Positions 52,104-61,463 are shown, counted from the stretch's first letter. The stretch: 64,000 nucleotides of DNA from Streptomyces sp. DH5 (GCF_020873915.1 NZ_JAHWGP010000009.1:1-64000), one strand, 5' to 3'. Notes: generated from the sequence alone by a model not told the origin. Numbers and translations are program-made.

Positions 52104-53369
52104 CTAGAAGAACGTGCGGACGTAGTCGACCACCGTGCCGTCCGCCTCGGCCACGGGGACGAGCACCCACTTGTCGAACGACGTGCAGGGGTGGGACAGC
52201 CCGAGTCCCACCCAGTCTCCCACCTCCAGGTCGGCCTCCCCGGTGGTCCGCAGCCAGGCGTGCTGGTCGGACAGTCCGGTCACCGAGACCCCGTCCGCGG
52301 GGCGTTCGACGCCGTCCCGGCGGACCACCCGGGCGCACGGCAGGCCGAGGTCGTAGGCCGCGTCCCGCTTGCCCGCGTTGGTGAACGCCTGCTCGGGGGA
52401 AGGGCGGGACACCACCTGCGTCCACAGCCGGAACGCCGGCTCCAGCGTGCCCTCCTCCGGCACCCGGTTGAAGGGCGTCAGCTCGCGGTAGTGGCCTTCG
52501 TCGTGCGAGACGTACGCCCCCGAGCGCAGCAACCTCAGGACGGGCGCGGAGAGTTCCGGGATGCCGGCGAAGACGTCCGCGACGGCGTCGAACCAGGCGC
52601 TGCCGCCCGCGCTCACCACGATCTCGTCGAGGTCCGCGAACCGCCCCGCCTCGTCGAAGTCCACGGCGAGCGACACCAGCCGCCGCAGCCAGGTACGCAC
52701 CCGCTCCGGGTCCGCCCGCGGCACCTCGCCCTCGTACCCGGCGACCCCGGCCAGCCGCAGCGACCGGGCACCGGCCACGGCGTCGGCGACGGCGGCGCAC
52801 TCGGCCTCCGTGCGCACACCGGTGCGTGCGCCCTCGCCCGCGGCCAGCTCGACGACGACGTCCAGGGGGTGCGCGGTTCCGGAGAGGGCGGTGTCCATCA
52901 GCTCGACCCCGCGCACGGAGTCGACGTAGCAGACGAACCGGAACCCGGGGTCGGCGTCCAGCTCGGCGGCGATCCACCGCAGGGCCGCCGGGTCCACCAG
53001 CTCGTTGGCGAGGAAGACCCGCTGGATGCCGTACGCCCGGGCCACCCGCACCTGATGGGGGACGGCCAGCGTGATGCCCCAGGCCCCGTGCGCGATCTGG
53101 CGGTGGAAGAGCTGGGGCGCCATGGAGGTCTTGCCGTGCGGGGCGAAGGCGAGTCCGTGCCGGTCGGCGTACGCCTCCATCAGCTTCAGGTTGTGCTCCA
53201 GACGCTCCGCGGAGAGCGCGAGCACGGGGGTGGTGAAGCCGCCGGTGAAGAGGTTCCGGCGCTGGGCGGCCAGCTCGCCGACGGTCAGGCCCGCGGCGTC
53301 CGGCGGGAGGCCCTTGAAGCGGTGGTCCACCCGTTCCTCGGCGAGGTGGGCGAGAGCGTCGAGGACCAT
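52104..53369 (-). CDS. PLP-dependent amino-acid deaminase (D-serine dehydratase/D-threonine aldolase fold)
   Basis: 421 aa, cytosolic. Alanine-racemase-type barrel with PLP lysine K80 in FAPHGKTSMAPQLF. The C-terminal metal-binding D-serine-dehydratase-like domain has LGLSHPCTSFDKW (His and Cys zinc ligands). It should deaminate D-amino acids such as D-serine or D-threonine to keto acids via an enamine. First gene of the minus-strand operon. GGAGG lies 6 nt before the ATG. The 137-bp gap to the divergent kinase gene holds promoters for both. Confidence 0.88.
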   Translation of the reverse strand: MVLDALAHLAEERVDHRFKGLPPDAAGLTVGELAAQRRNLFTGGFTTPVLALSAERLEHNLKLMEAYADRHGLAFAPHGKTSMAPQLFHRQIAHGAWGITLAVPHQVRVARAYGIQRVFLANELVDPAALRWIAAELDADPGFRFVCYVDSVRGVELMDTALSGTAHPLDVVVELAAGEGARTGVRTEAECAAVADAVAGARSLRLAGVAGYEGEVPRADPERVRTWLRRLVSLAVDFDEAGRFADLDEIVVSAGGSAWFDAVADVFAGIPELSAPVLRLLRSGAYVSHDEGHYRELTPFNRVPEEGTLEPAFRLWTQVVSRPSPEQAFTNAGKRDAAYDLGLPCARVVRRDGVERPADGVSVTGLSDQHAWLRTTGEADLEVGDWVGLGLSHPCTSFDKWVLVPVAEADGTVVDYVRTFF

Positions 53370-53506
53370 CGGAGCCTCCCTGGTCAGTAGCGTTGCGTTT
53401 CCTGCAACACTTGTTGCGTATGTCGCTTACCGGTGTCTAGCATCTCGGCCGACGCGGGGTCAACGGACACCGCCCCACCCCGCAGCGGACGAGGAGCCCC
53501 CCCATC

Positions 53507-54589
53507 GTGACCGCCACCGCAGCAGGCGACGCCCCCGGCGTCGTGGACGTCGTCGCGCTCGGCGAGTCCATGGTGACGTTCCTGCCCTCCCGGCCGGGCC
53601 GCCTCGCCGACGTGCCCTCCTTCGAGCGGGGCATCGGCGGCGCGGAGTCCAACGTGGCGTGCGTGCTCGCGGCGGCGGGGCACACCACACGGTGGATCAG
53701 CGCCGTCGGCGCCGACGGCTTCGGCGACCACCTCGTGGAGACGATCGGCGGCTACGGGGTGGACGTGTCGCACGTCCGCCGCGACCCGGCCCGCCCGACC
53801 GGCGTCTACTTCCGCACGGCGGGCGACCGGTCGACCGACGCCCACGAGGTCGCCTACTACCGGGCGGGTTCGGCGGCGTCCGCGATGTCACCGGCCTGCG
53901 TGGACCCGGCCGCCGTGCGTGCCGGGCGCGTCCTGCACCTGTCCGGCATCACGGCGGCGCTCTCCGCCGGCTGCCTGGACCTGATGCGGGAGCTGACCGC
54001 CCCCCGCCCCGCCCGCCCCCTGGTCTCCTTCGACGTCAACCACCGCCCGGGCCTGTGGAACGACGGACACGGCCCGGAGGTCCTGCTGGAACTGGCGCGC
54101 GGGGCGGACGTCGTCTTCGTCGGTGACGACGAGGCACGCGCGGCATGGGGGCTGCACGGCGCCCGCGCGGTCCGGGAGGCGCTGCCCGAAGCGGAGCTCG
54201 TGGTCGTCAAGCTGGGCAAGGGCGGAGCGGTGGCCTTCGGCAAGGACACCGACGGCTTCGCGTGCGAGGACGTGGACGGCACCGCGACCTTCGTGCGCGC
54301 CCCGCACGTCGACGTGGTCGCCGCCGTCGGCGCCGGTGACGCCTTCGCCGCCGGCTTCCTCTCGGCGACCCTGCGAGGGCTGCCCGTACGCGACCGCCTC
54401 CGCCACGGCCACCTCACGGCGGCAGCCGCCCTCACCGCCCCCGGCGACCTCGCCGCGCCCCCCGCCCGCGCCCACGCCGACCGCCTCGCCGCCCTCGACG
54501 ACGCCGCGTGGGGGAGACTGCGACTCGGCCCCGGCTGGACACGAGCCGAAGGACACCCGGGGACCGAGAAGGAGGCACGCACCCCATGA
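53507..54589 (+). CDS. PfkB-family sugar kinase (2-keto-3-deoxygluconate kinase-like)
   Basis: 360 aa, cytosolic. Ribokinase fold: N-terminal GESMVTFLPSRPG and GGAESNVACVLAAAG (PfkB signature 1 region); C-terminal AAVGAGDAFAAGF with catalytic Asp (signature 2, about 270-282). Predicted to phosphorylate a keto-sugar acid. In this D-amino-acid cluster its real substrate may be different. GTG start, GAGGAG upstream. Overlaps the IclR gene by ATGA. Confidence 0.88.
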   Translation: MTATAAGDAPGVVDVVALGESMVTFLPSRPGRLADVPSFERGIGGAESNVACVLAAAGHTTRWISAVGADGFGDHLVETIGGYGVDVSHVRRDPARPTGVYFRTAGDRSTDAHEVAYYRAGSAASAMSPACVDPAAVRAGRVLHLSGITAALSAGCLDLMRELTAPRPARPLVSFDVNHRPGLWNDGHGPEVLLELARGADVVFVGDDEARAAWGLHGARAVREALPEAELVVVKLGKGGAVAFGKDTDGFACEDVDGTATFVRAPHVDVVAAVGAGDAFAAGFLSATLRGLPVRDRLRHGHLTAAAALTAPGDLAAPPARAHADRLAALDDAAWGRLRLGPGWTRAEGHPGTEKEARTP

Positions 54590-55350
54590 GCCAGACCGTA
54601 GACCGCGCCCTGAGCATCCTCCCGCTGCTCGCGGAGGGCCCCGCCGACCTCGGCCAGGTCGCCGGCCGCCTCGGCGTGCACAAGTCCACCGCCCTGCGCC
54701 TCCTGCGCACCCTCCACGAACACGGCATGGTCTACCGCCAGTCCGACCAGCGCTACCGCCTCGGCGCCCGCCTCTTCGCCCTCGCACAGGAGGCGATGGA
54801 GAACCTCGACGTGCGGGAGATCGCCCACCCCCACCTCGTACGCCTCAACGAGAGCTGCGGGCACACCGTGCACCTCGCCGTGTACGAGGAGAACGAGGTC
54901 CTCTACATCGACAAGGTGGAGAGCCGCTACCCGGTGCGCATGTACTCCCGGATCGGCAAGCCGGTGGCGATCACCGTCGCGGCCGTCGCCAAGCTCCTCC
55001 TCGCCGACCTGCCCGAGCACGAGCGCCGCGCCCTCGCGGAGAAGCTCGACTACCCCCTGTACACGTCCCGTTCGACGCCCCACGCCGGCGCGTTCCTCCA
55101 GGAACTGGCCACGGTGCGCGAACAGGGCTGGGCCACCGACCTCGGCGGCCACGAGGAGTCCATCAACTGCGTCGCCGCGCCGATCCGCGGCGCCGACGGC
55201 CGGGTGGTCGCCGCGATGTCGGTGTCCGCGCCGAACGTCGTCGTCACCGCCGACGAACTCCTCACCCTGCTCCCGCTGGTGCGCCGCACGGCGGACGCGG
55301 TCAGCGGCGAGTACTCCGGCAGAACCCCAGTGAAGGACACCCCCGCATGA
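54586..55350 (+). CDS. IclR-family transcriptional regulator
   Basis: 254 aa. Winged HTH at about 5-65 (RALSILPLLAEGPADLGQVA, KSTALRLLRTLHEHG) and GAF-like ligand domain at about 80-245 (ESCGHTVHLAVYEENEVLYID, RIGKPV, SINCVAAPI). Coupled to the kinase and RidA genes by ATGA overlaps on both sides. It probably controls the whole divergent D-amino-acid locus. Confidence 0.93.
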   Translation: MSQTVDRALSILPLLAEGPADLGQVAGRLGVHKSTALRLLRTLHEHGMVYRQSDQRYRLGARLFALAQEAMENLDVREIAHPHLVRLNESCGHTVHLAVYEENEVLYIDKVESRYPVRMYSRIGKPVAITVAAVAKLLLADLPEHERRALAEKLDYPLYTSRSTPHAGAFLQELATVREQGWATDLGGHEESINCVAAPIRGADGRVVAAMSVSAPNVVVTADELLTLLPLVRRTADAVSGEYSGRTPVKDTPA

Positions 55351-55757
55351 CCGAGAAGACCGCGCTCACCCCCCGCACCCACACCACCCCGCCCGCGAAG
55401 TTCTCCCACGGCGTCCGCAAGGGCAACATCCTCCAGGTCGCGGGACAGGTGGGCTTCCTCCCCCACGAGGAGGGCAAGGCCCCCACCCCCGCCGGCCCGG
55501 CCCTGCGCGAGCAGACGCTCCAGACCTTCGCCAACGTCAAGGCGATCCTCGAAGAGGGCGGCGCGAGCTGGGACGACGTGATGATGATCCGCGTCTACCT
55601 CACCGACGTGGACCACTTCGCGGAGATGAACGAGATCTACGACGCCTACTTCGAGGAACAGGGCCTCACCCAGCCGCCCGCCGCCCGCACGACCGTGTAC
55701 GTCGGTCTGCCCGCCGGCCTCCTCGTCGAGATCGACGCGCTCGCCGTCCTCGGCTGA
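55347..55757 (+). CDS. RidA family (enamine/imine deaminase)
   Basis: 136 aa, trimeric in the family. It hydrolyses reactive 2-aminoacrylate-type enamines released by PLP dehydratases, exactly the product of the divergent deaminase. Conserved arginine in PPAARTTVYVGLPAG and glutamate in VEIDALAVLG. ATGA overlap with the IclR gene. The next sequence downstream is the decayed GntP-type permease. Confidence 0.93.
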   Translation: MTEKTALTPRTHTTPPAKFSHGVRKGNILQVAGQVGFLPHEEGKAPTPAGPALREQTLQTFANVKAILEEGGASWDDVMMIRVYLTDVDHFAEMNEIYDAYFEEQGLTQPPAARTTVYVGLPAGLLVEIDALAVLG

Positions 55758-55777
55758 CACGCGCCCTTCCTCCCGGG

Positions 55778-56334
55778 TTCCTCGGCCACCCCTTCGTGGC
55801 GCTCAGCCTCGCCTCCTACCTGCCGGGCATCCGGCGCGGCCGGTCCCGCAAGCCCCTGGGGACCGTCTCCACGTCCTCGCCGAAGCCGCCGGCGACATCC
55901 CGCCGGTGGTCGGCGCGGGCGGCGTCTTCGGCGCCGCCCGCAAGGCCGGCGGTGTCGCCCGGGCGCCGTCCGCCGCCTTCCACGGCGGCGCCCTCCCGGT
56001 GATCGTCCCGTCCTGCCCGGTCTCCGTCCTGCCCGGTCTCCGTGGTGCCGCGGGTCGCGCGGGGCCCGGCGACGGTGGCGATCGTGTCGGCGGCCGGCAT
56101 CGTGGCCCCGCTGCCGGCCGGGGGCGACCACGCGCAGGCGTTCGTGGCGCTCGTCGTCACGGCCGTCCCGGCCGGCTCGATCTCCGCCTCGCACGTCGGC
56201 GACGGCGGCTTCCGGATGGTCGCCCCGTACTTCGACATCGGTGAGCGGGACCCGCTCAGGACGTGGACCGTGCTGGAGGGCGTGCTGTCCGTGGCCGGCT
56301 TCGCGGTCGCCGCGGTGCTCAGCCCGGCCGTGTG
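55778..56334 (+). pseudogene. Decayed GntP-family permease (gluconate / D-serine type)
   Basis: Only the C-terminal third of a about 460-aa permease remains, in pieces. Frame 2 carries FLGHPFVALSLASYLPGIRR (55778 on). After a frameshift, frame 1 has HVLAEAAGDIPPVVGAGGV and GGVFGAARKAGGVA. After a second shift and an internal deletion, frame 2 has ATVAIVSAAGIVAPL, SISASHVGDGGFRMVAPYF and RTWTVLEGVLSVAGFAVAA to the stop. GntP-family members include gluconate and D-serine (DsdX) importers. It directly follows RidA, so it was the transporter of this module. Confidence 0.82.
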
Positions 56335-56418
56335 AACCGTGACGCCCGTGTAGGCGTCCGATAACGAAGTCGGGGCCGACTGTGCCCGGCACGGGTTCGT
56401 CGACCATACTCCTGCGGT

Positions 56419-57021
56419 GTGGAGCAGCGTATAGGTTCGAGCAGCCAGCCCCTGGAAGGCGCCGGGTTCGACCCGGCATTCATCCCCGGGCTCACCTCGC
56501 CCGCGTCCGCGCGGGAGGAGGACGGGAAGGCGACGCCGGAGGAGCCGGAGGACGACACGGCGCCCGGGGCGGAGACCGGGGAACCCGCCGGGTCCTCCGA
56601 CGCGGCCGTCGGGGCGGACCCGGAACCCGCCCCCGACGGGCCCGTGTTCGAGGCGTCCGACCGCCGCGCCAGGATCGTCGCCGACCACAGCGGTGTCCGG
56701 CTGCGGCTGGACGACCAGGAGTGCGACTTCCGCTGGGACGAGATCGGCGCGGTGGAGACGGAGACCGGACGCTTCGGCAAGCGGTACACGGTCACCGTCC
56801 ACACCCCCGACCGCCGCTGGTACCCCCTCGAGATCGAGGCCGGCTCCCGTAGCCGCTTCGCCGAGTGGGACACCGCGCTGGACGCGGTCCTGGACGCCTA
56901 CTTCGACGAGGACGCGGAGAAGTCCCCGGAGCCCGAGGAGACTTCCGGGGACTCCGGGGACTCCGGGGACTCCGAGGGCTCCGGGGGCTCCGGGGGCGAC
57001 GGCGCCGAGCGGGAGCGGTGA
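56419..57021 (+). CDS. Conserved hypothetical protein with C-terminal repeat
   Basis: 200 aa, soluble. An acidic, disordered N-terminus (1-75) is followed by a small folded domain (about 77-170: RIVADHSGVRLRLDDQ, CDFRWDEIGAVE, YTVTVHTPDRRWYPLEIEA) that looks PH-like, then an acidic tail of SGD/SGG repeats. Starts GTG with a possible CATACT box 9 nt upstream. Function unknown. Confidence 0.75.
   Translation: MEQRIGSSSQPLEGAGFDPAFIPGLTSPASAREEDGKATPEEPEDDTAPGAETGEPAGSSDAAVGADPEPAPDGPVFEASDRRARIVADHSGVRLRLDDQECDFRWDEIGAVETETGRFGKRYTVTVHTPDRRWYPLEIEAGSRSRFAEWDTALDAVLDAYFDEDAEKSPEPEETSGDSGDSGDSEGSGGSGGDGAERER
56944..57000 (+). repeat. 9-bp coding repeat (Ser-Gly-Asp/Gly), about 6 units
   Basis: Repeats of GGGGACTCC, later drifting to GGGGGCTCC, within the C-terminal tail of the gene at 56419-57021. 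They keep the frame and encode SGDSGDSGDSEGSGGSGG. Confidence 0.8.
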
Positions 57022-57028
57022 GCGGGCG

Positions 57029-58366
57029 CTAGCCGCAGTACTGCCCCTCCTTCCCGATGGAGCGGTACATGCAGTCGGCGTTCTCCAGGAGCTGGAGCAC
57101 GGCGTCCCGGTTGCGGGACGTCTCCCGCTCGATGACCTCGTCGGGCGGGTAGAAGCCGCCGCCCGAGGACGACCTCGGGTACATCTCGAAGGTGTAGCCG
57201 AAGATCTTGTGACTGCCCCAGAGGTAGTCGTCGATCGACCCGTCCGTGATGTACAGGTCGCTGGACTGCTGGGGCGTGTACCCGTTGCTCGCGGCCATCT
57301 TCTGGCCGACGGCCTTGAAGGCGGCGTGGTCGTCGGCCGTCATGCCGGTCGTGGTGTCGGAGTAGGTGTAGCCGAACGGCCACAGCACCAGTTCGCTGTA
57401 GGTGTGGAAGTCGATGCCGGCCGTGATCTGCTGCTTCCCGCCCACGACACGGCTGCGCACGAAGTCGGCCACGACCTTCACCTCGGGCGCGGACTCCGGC
57501 GCCGAACCCCGGTAGGTGTCGGAGGACTTGGACCCGGAGGAGCCGCCGCAGCAGCCCCAGCGGTAGTTCCAGTTGCGGTTGAGGTCGGTGCCGACGTACG
57601 ACGAGCCGGAGTTGGGCTGGCGGTTCTTGCGCCAGGAGCGGTACGAGCCGGTGGCGATGTCGTACTCGCCGCCGTCCGGATTCAGGTCGGGGACGATCCA
57701 GATCTCGCGCCCGTCGACCGCGTTCGTGATCCGGGGGTCGCTGCCGTATCCCGCGCCGAGTTCGCGCAGCAGGTACAGGGCCATCTCCACGGTGAGGTGC
57801 TCGCGGGCGTGCTGGTGGTGGGTGAAGAGGATCTCCGGCTCGTTCTCGTCCGTGGCCACGTTGTCGCTGATCTTGATGGCGACGATGTCGCGGCCCTGGT
57901 ACGACTTGCCGATCACCCGCTTGCTCATGATGGACGGGTGGGCGGCCAGCCGCTGGTTGATCTCCGCGTTCATCTCGGCGTAGTTGTGGTAGCGGGAGTC
58001 GGCCGAGGGGAAGTCGTACAGGCGCAGCCCGTCGGCGGCCGACGAGCGGTCCGGGGCGGCGCCCAAGGGCGTGACGTCGTAGCCCTGTCGGCGGAGCGTG
58101 CGGATCTGGTCCGCGCGTCCGGAGACGACCACGGTCTCCTCGTCCGCTTCGTCGACGGTGACCCCGGAGCGCTGGATGGCGGTGCGGGTCAGGGGAGTCG
58201 TGTGGCGGTGGATCTCGTACTGGCGGATGTCGTCGGCCGTGGGTGCCGGCCGGTCGGCGCTGTCGGCGCCGGCCTGGGTGGCCGTCAGCGAGAGGGGCGC
58301 GGCGAGGGCGAGGGCGAGCAGTCCGGCGAGGGCGGCGGAGCGTCTGCCGCGGATGCGGAGTCGCAT
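57029..58366 (-). CDS. Secreted zinc carboxypeptidase (M14)
   Basis: 445 aa. Signal peptide (about 1-34), pro-region (35-120), catalytic domain (about 125-440). Zinc ligands H186 and E189 in HQHAREH and H321 in GIDFHTYSE; catalytic E394 in YTFEMYP; substrate residues in DLNRNW (261-266). Cys pairs (CCGG, DCMY, QYCG) support secretion. The ATG at 58366 has AAGGAG 6 nt upstream. It resembles Streptomyces carboxypeptidase T-type enzymes. Confidence 0.93.
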   Translation of the reverse strand: MRLRIRGRRSAALAGLLALALAAPLSLTATQAGADSADRPAPTADDIRQYEIHRHTTPLTRTAIQRSGVTVDEADEETVVVSGRADQIRTLRRQGYDVTPLGAAPDRSSAADGLRLYDFPSADSRYHNYAEMNAEINQRLAAHPSIMSKRVIGKSYQGRDIVAIKISDNVATDENEPEILFTHHQHAREHLTVEMALYLLRELGAGYGSDPRITNAVDGREIWIVPDLNPDGGEYDIATGSYRSWRKNRQPNSGSSYVGTDLNRNWNYRWGCCGGSSGSKSSDTYRGSAPESAPEVKVVADFVRSRVVGGKQQITAGIDFHTYSELVLWPFGYTYSDTTTGMTADDHAAFKAVGQKMAASNGYTPQQSSDLYITDGSIDDYLWGSHKIFGYTFEMYPRSSSGGGFYPPDEVIERETSRNRDAVLQLLENADCMYRSIGKEGQYCG

Positions 58367-58439
58367 GAAGTCTCCTTGTGGGAGGTGGGGGTCGTCCATG
58401 GCGACGTGCGTGGTGCGGTGCGGTCATCCTCAACTGATG

Positions 58440-58700
58440 ACATGATCAGGTCAAGTGCCTGGGTGGTGGGCCGCAGCGCGTGCAGGGCGGCGGCACCCCA
58501 GCAGGCGGTGGGCGGCGGGGTCGTGCCGGGCGCGGACCGGCAGGGGCAGTGCCTCGTCGACGGGCAGGGCGAGGGCGGTGGCGGGCCGGCGGCGCGCTCC
58601 GGCGCCGTGCGCGCGGACGACGGTGAGGCCGGTGTGGTGCGCGCGGGCGTCGGGGTCTTCGGGGACGGGCGGGAGATCCGGGCCGTGTGGTCTGCCGGCG
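58440..58700 (-). pseudogene. Frameshifted relic of an unidentified gene
   Basis: The minus-strand frame reading HTGLTVVRAHGAGARRRPA, LALPVDEALPLPVRARHDP and AAHRLLG has almost exclusively G/C third positions. It then continues in a second frame as AAALHALRPTTQALDLI. One extra G in a GGGG run near 58490 explains the shift. No start, ribosome site or known family. The rest of the 58367-58775 gap shows no other gene. Confidence 0.4.
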
Positions 58701-58775
58701 GCCGACCGGACGCATCCCGTGCAGAAGCCCGCACGCCCTCTTGTCCGACCGGCAGCCGTCCGCTTTCTTGACCCC

Positions 58776-60098
58776 ATGGCGGACACCACGGGAAACACCC
58801 AGGACACCGGGGCGGCGACCGCGCCCGGACCCCGGCCGCGCAAGACCGGCTGGCGCCACATCGGCCCCGGCGTCGTCGTCGCCGCGACCGGCGTGGGCGC
58901 CGGAGACCTGGTGGCCACGCTCATCGCCGGCAGCAACTTCGGCTACACCCTGCTGTGGGCGGCGGTCGTCGGCTGTCTGGTGAAGATCTCCCTCGCGGAG
59001 GCGTGCGGCCGGTGGCACCTGGCCACCGGCCGCACCCTCTTCGACGGCTGGGCGAGCCTCGGCCGCTGGACCGCCTGGTTCTTCGCCGTCTACGCGGTGA
59101 TCTGGGGCTTCGTCTACGGCGCGGCGGCGATGTCGTCCAGCGCCCTGCCGCTGCAGGCCCTCTTCCCGGACGTGATGGACCTCGCATGGTGGGGCATCGC
59201 CTGCGGTCTGGTGGGCCTGGCCTTCGTCTGGTTCAACAAGTACGACGTCTTCGAGAAGGTCATGACGGTCCTGGTGGGCGTCATGTTCGTGGTGACCGTC
59301 TACCTGGCGGTCCGGGTCACCCCCCACCTCGGCGACGCCTTCGCCGGCCTCCTCCCCGTCCTCCCGGACGAGAAGGACTCGGTCCTCAACACCCTCGGCC
59401 TGATCGGCGGCGTCGGCGGCACCATCACGCTGGCCGCCTACGGCTACTGGGTCAACGCCAAGGGCTGGACCGACAGCGGCTGGATGAGGGTCATGCGGCT
59501 GGACAACCGGGTCGCCTACGCCACCACCGGCATCTTCGTCGTCGCGATGCTGCTGGTCGGCGCCGAGCTGCTGCACTCGGCGAACATCGCCATCGCGAGC
59601 GGCGACAAGGGGCTGATGCAGCTCGGCGGCATCCTGGAGGAGCAGTACGGAACGGCCACCGGCAAGCTCTTCCTGATCGGCTTCTTCGCCACCTCCTTCA
59701 CCTCCCTGATCGGGGTCTGGCACGGAGTGAGCCTGATGTTCGCCGACTTCCTGGCCCGGCAGCGCGGTGAGCGGGAGGCGAAGGGCGAGGTGCTGGCCTC
59801 CGGCCGCCGCGAACGCTCCTGGGCCTTCCGCGCCTACCTGCTCTGGCTCACCTTCCCGCCCATGGTCCTGCTCTTCCAGGACGAGCCGTTCCGCCTGATC
59901 GTCGTCTACGGCGTGCTGGGCGCCGCCTTCATGCCGTTCCTCGCCCTCACCCTGGTGTGGCTCCTCAACTCCTCCCGGACACCCCGGGAATGGCGCAACG
60001 GCCCGCTCAGCAACACCATGCTCGCCGCCGCGGGCCTGCTGTTCCTCGTGCTGTGCGTGAAGCAGGTCCGGGACCAGCCGTGGTCGCAGTTCTTCTGA
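58776..60098 (+). CDS. Nramp-related transporter without canonical metal motifs
   Basis: 440 aa with 11 predicted membrane helices of the LeuT-like Nramp fold (RHIGPGVVVAATG opening, SNFGYTLLWAAVVG, IGVWHGVSLMFADF). Canonical Nramp transporters use DPGN in helix 1 and MPH in helix 6; here those places read GAGD (41-44) and AAYGY (220-224). The Mn/Fe-binding Asp, Asn and Met are thus missing, so its substrate may not be Mn2+ or Fe2+. Start ATG at 58776 without a good ribosome site. Convergent on the gene at 60126. Confidence 0.88.
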   Translation: MADTTGNTQDTGAATAPGPRPRKTGWRHIGPGVVVAATGVGAGDLVATLIAGSNFGYTLLWAAVVGCLVKISLAEACGRWHLATGRTLFDGWASLGRWTAWFFAVYAVIWGFVYGAAAMSSSALPLQALFPDVMDLAWWGIACGLVGLAFVWFNKYDVFEKVMTVLVGVMFVVTVYLAVRVTPHLGDAFAGLLPVLPDEKDSVLNTLGLIGGVGGTITLAAYGYWVNAKGWTDSGWMRVMRLDNRVAYATTGIFVVAMLLVGAELLHSANIAIASGDKGLMQLGGILEEQYGTATGKLFLIGFFATSFTSLIGVWHGVSLMFADFLARQRGEREAKGEVLASGRRERSWAFRAYLLWLTFPPMVLLFQDEPFRLIVVYGVLGAAFMPFLALTLVWLLNSSRTPREWRNGPLSNTMLAAAGLLFLVLCVKQVRDQPWSQFF

Positions 60099-60125
60099 CC
60101 GCCGCCGCAGGGCCGGCCGGCCGTG

Positions 60126-61400
60126 TCACCGCAGCGCCTGCCACTTTGGGCTGAGCGCGATCTCCCTCAGCTGCCCGAGGGTCAGCGCCGGGGCGTCCCG
60201 GGTGGCGTCCTGGTGCTGGGCGCCGGTGTTGAAGGCGGTGACCACGACCCGGAAGCCGTCCGGCCGCATGGTGTCGGCGGTCCACATGACGACCCCCTCG
60301 GCGCCCTTCTCGCCGGGGCCCTTCCGCGTGGTGACCAGGGTGCCGTCGGGGAGGGGCTCGGCGTCGCCGTAGAGCTGGCCGGCGACGTCGGCCATGCCGG
60401 GCTGCACATTGACCTGGACGAGGCTCCTGCCCTTGCCGTCGTCGACGACGAGGTAGGCGTACTCGCTCTCCTGGCCACCCCGGCCGACCACGGTGAGCCC
60501 GTCCGGCAGCGACTCGGTGAGCGTGGCGCCGATGGACCCGCCCGGAACGGCCCGGGGCGGGGCCTGCGGCGTGCCGGTGGCCGACGGCCCGGGCCGTTCC
60601 GGGAGGGCGTCCACGACGCGCCGCCATACGTCGGCGGTGACGACCTTCTTCAGGTCTTCGACGCTCAAAGGGGGTTCGGCGCGGGAGACCTCGGCGCCCT
60701 TCTGTGCCGGGGCGTTCCACTCACTCAGGGAGACGTGCGCCCCCTCGGCCGTCACCAGCTCGGCGTTCCACCACTTGGTGTCCTCGCGCCGGTCGGGATA
60801 CTCGTACCCCTGGAACAGCATGAGCAGCGAGCCGTCGGGCAGCCGGGCGGAGGTGCAGTCGTCGTAGTCGACCAACGTCCGGTCCGGGCACCGGGTCAGC
60901 TCACGGACCTCCTGGCTGCCGGGTTCCACCCGGCGCAGGCCGATGCCGATGGCGGCCGCGCCCCCGCCGTCGTCGTACACCAGGTGCGCGTGCGGCGGCA
61001 GGTCCCCTCCGGTGCCCCGGGCCGACTCCTCGCGGAACTTCCCGGGGGCGGGGAGCAGGTCCTTGAGGCTGCGCAGCAGGTCGTCGCCGGAGAACAACGC
61101 GGCGGGCGGGGCGCTCGCGGAGGCGGCCGGTCCGGTGGAGGCGGCCGGTCCGGCAGCGGCGGTGGACCGGGGCCCGGAGGAGTCACCGCCCGACACGAGC
61201 AGCGCCCCGCCCAGCCCGGCCAGGGCGATCCCGGCCGCGCCGGAGAGCACGGCCGTCCGCCGCAGGAGCTGGGCCCGTCGGCCGCGGACCTCACCCCCGG
61301 CGGTGAGGGCGGCCACGTCGGCGTCGAAGCCGTCGCCGGAGTCGCGCAGGGCGGCGGTGAGCCGATCCTCGAAGGGGTCGTGGTGCTGGTCAGAGGGCAT
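60126..61400 (-). CDS. Single-pass membrane protein, partner of SigE-type sigma
   Basis: 424 aa. The cytosolic N-terminus (about 1-45, DPFEDRLTAALRDSGDGFD, a layout typical of anti-sigma-like proteins in Streptomyces) is followed by one membrane helix (about 50-72) and an Ala/Pro linker. The large outer domain (about 100-424) contains DDGGGAAAIGIGLRRV, CPDRTLVDYDDC (likely disulfide) and PDGLTVVGRG. It lies 63 nt after the SigE-type gene on the same strand, so it is probably its regulator or sensor. No zinc-anti-sigma motif. ATG at 61400 chosen over 61421. Confidence 0.82.
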   Translation of the reverse strand: MPSDQHHDPFEDRLTAALRDSGDGFDADVAALTAGGEVRGRRAQLLRRTAVLSGAAGIALAGLGGALLVSGGDSSGPRSTAAAGPAASTGPAASASAPPAALFSGDDLLRSLKDLLPAPGKFREESARGTGGDLPPHAHLVYDDGGGAAAIGIGLRRVEPGSQEVRELTRCPDRTLVDYDDCTSARLPDGSLLMLFQGYEYPDRREDTKWWNAELVTAEGAHVSLSEWNAPAQKGAEVSRAEPPLSVEDLKKVVTADVWRRVVDALPERPGPSATGTPQAPPRAVPGGSIGATLTESLPDGLTVVGRGGQESEYAYLVVDDGKGRSLVQVNVQPGMADVAGQLYGDAEPLPDGTLVTTRKGPGEKGAEGVVMWTADTMRPDGFRVVVTAFNTGAQHQDATRDAPALTLGQLREIALSPKWQALR

Positions 61401-61463
61401 GGCGAACCACCCTTTCCGCAAGGTGTGGGAGTAGAGGTGTCAGAGGTGGGCGGGACGGCGGGG

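Noticed and set aside
56460-56480. T-arm-like GGGTTCGACCC suggesting a tRNA
   Set aside because: It lies inside a supported coding frame (GAGFDPAF) and no acceptor, D or anticodon arms can be folded around it.
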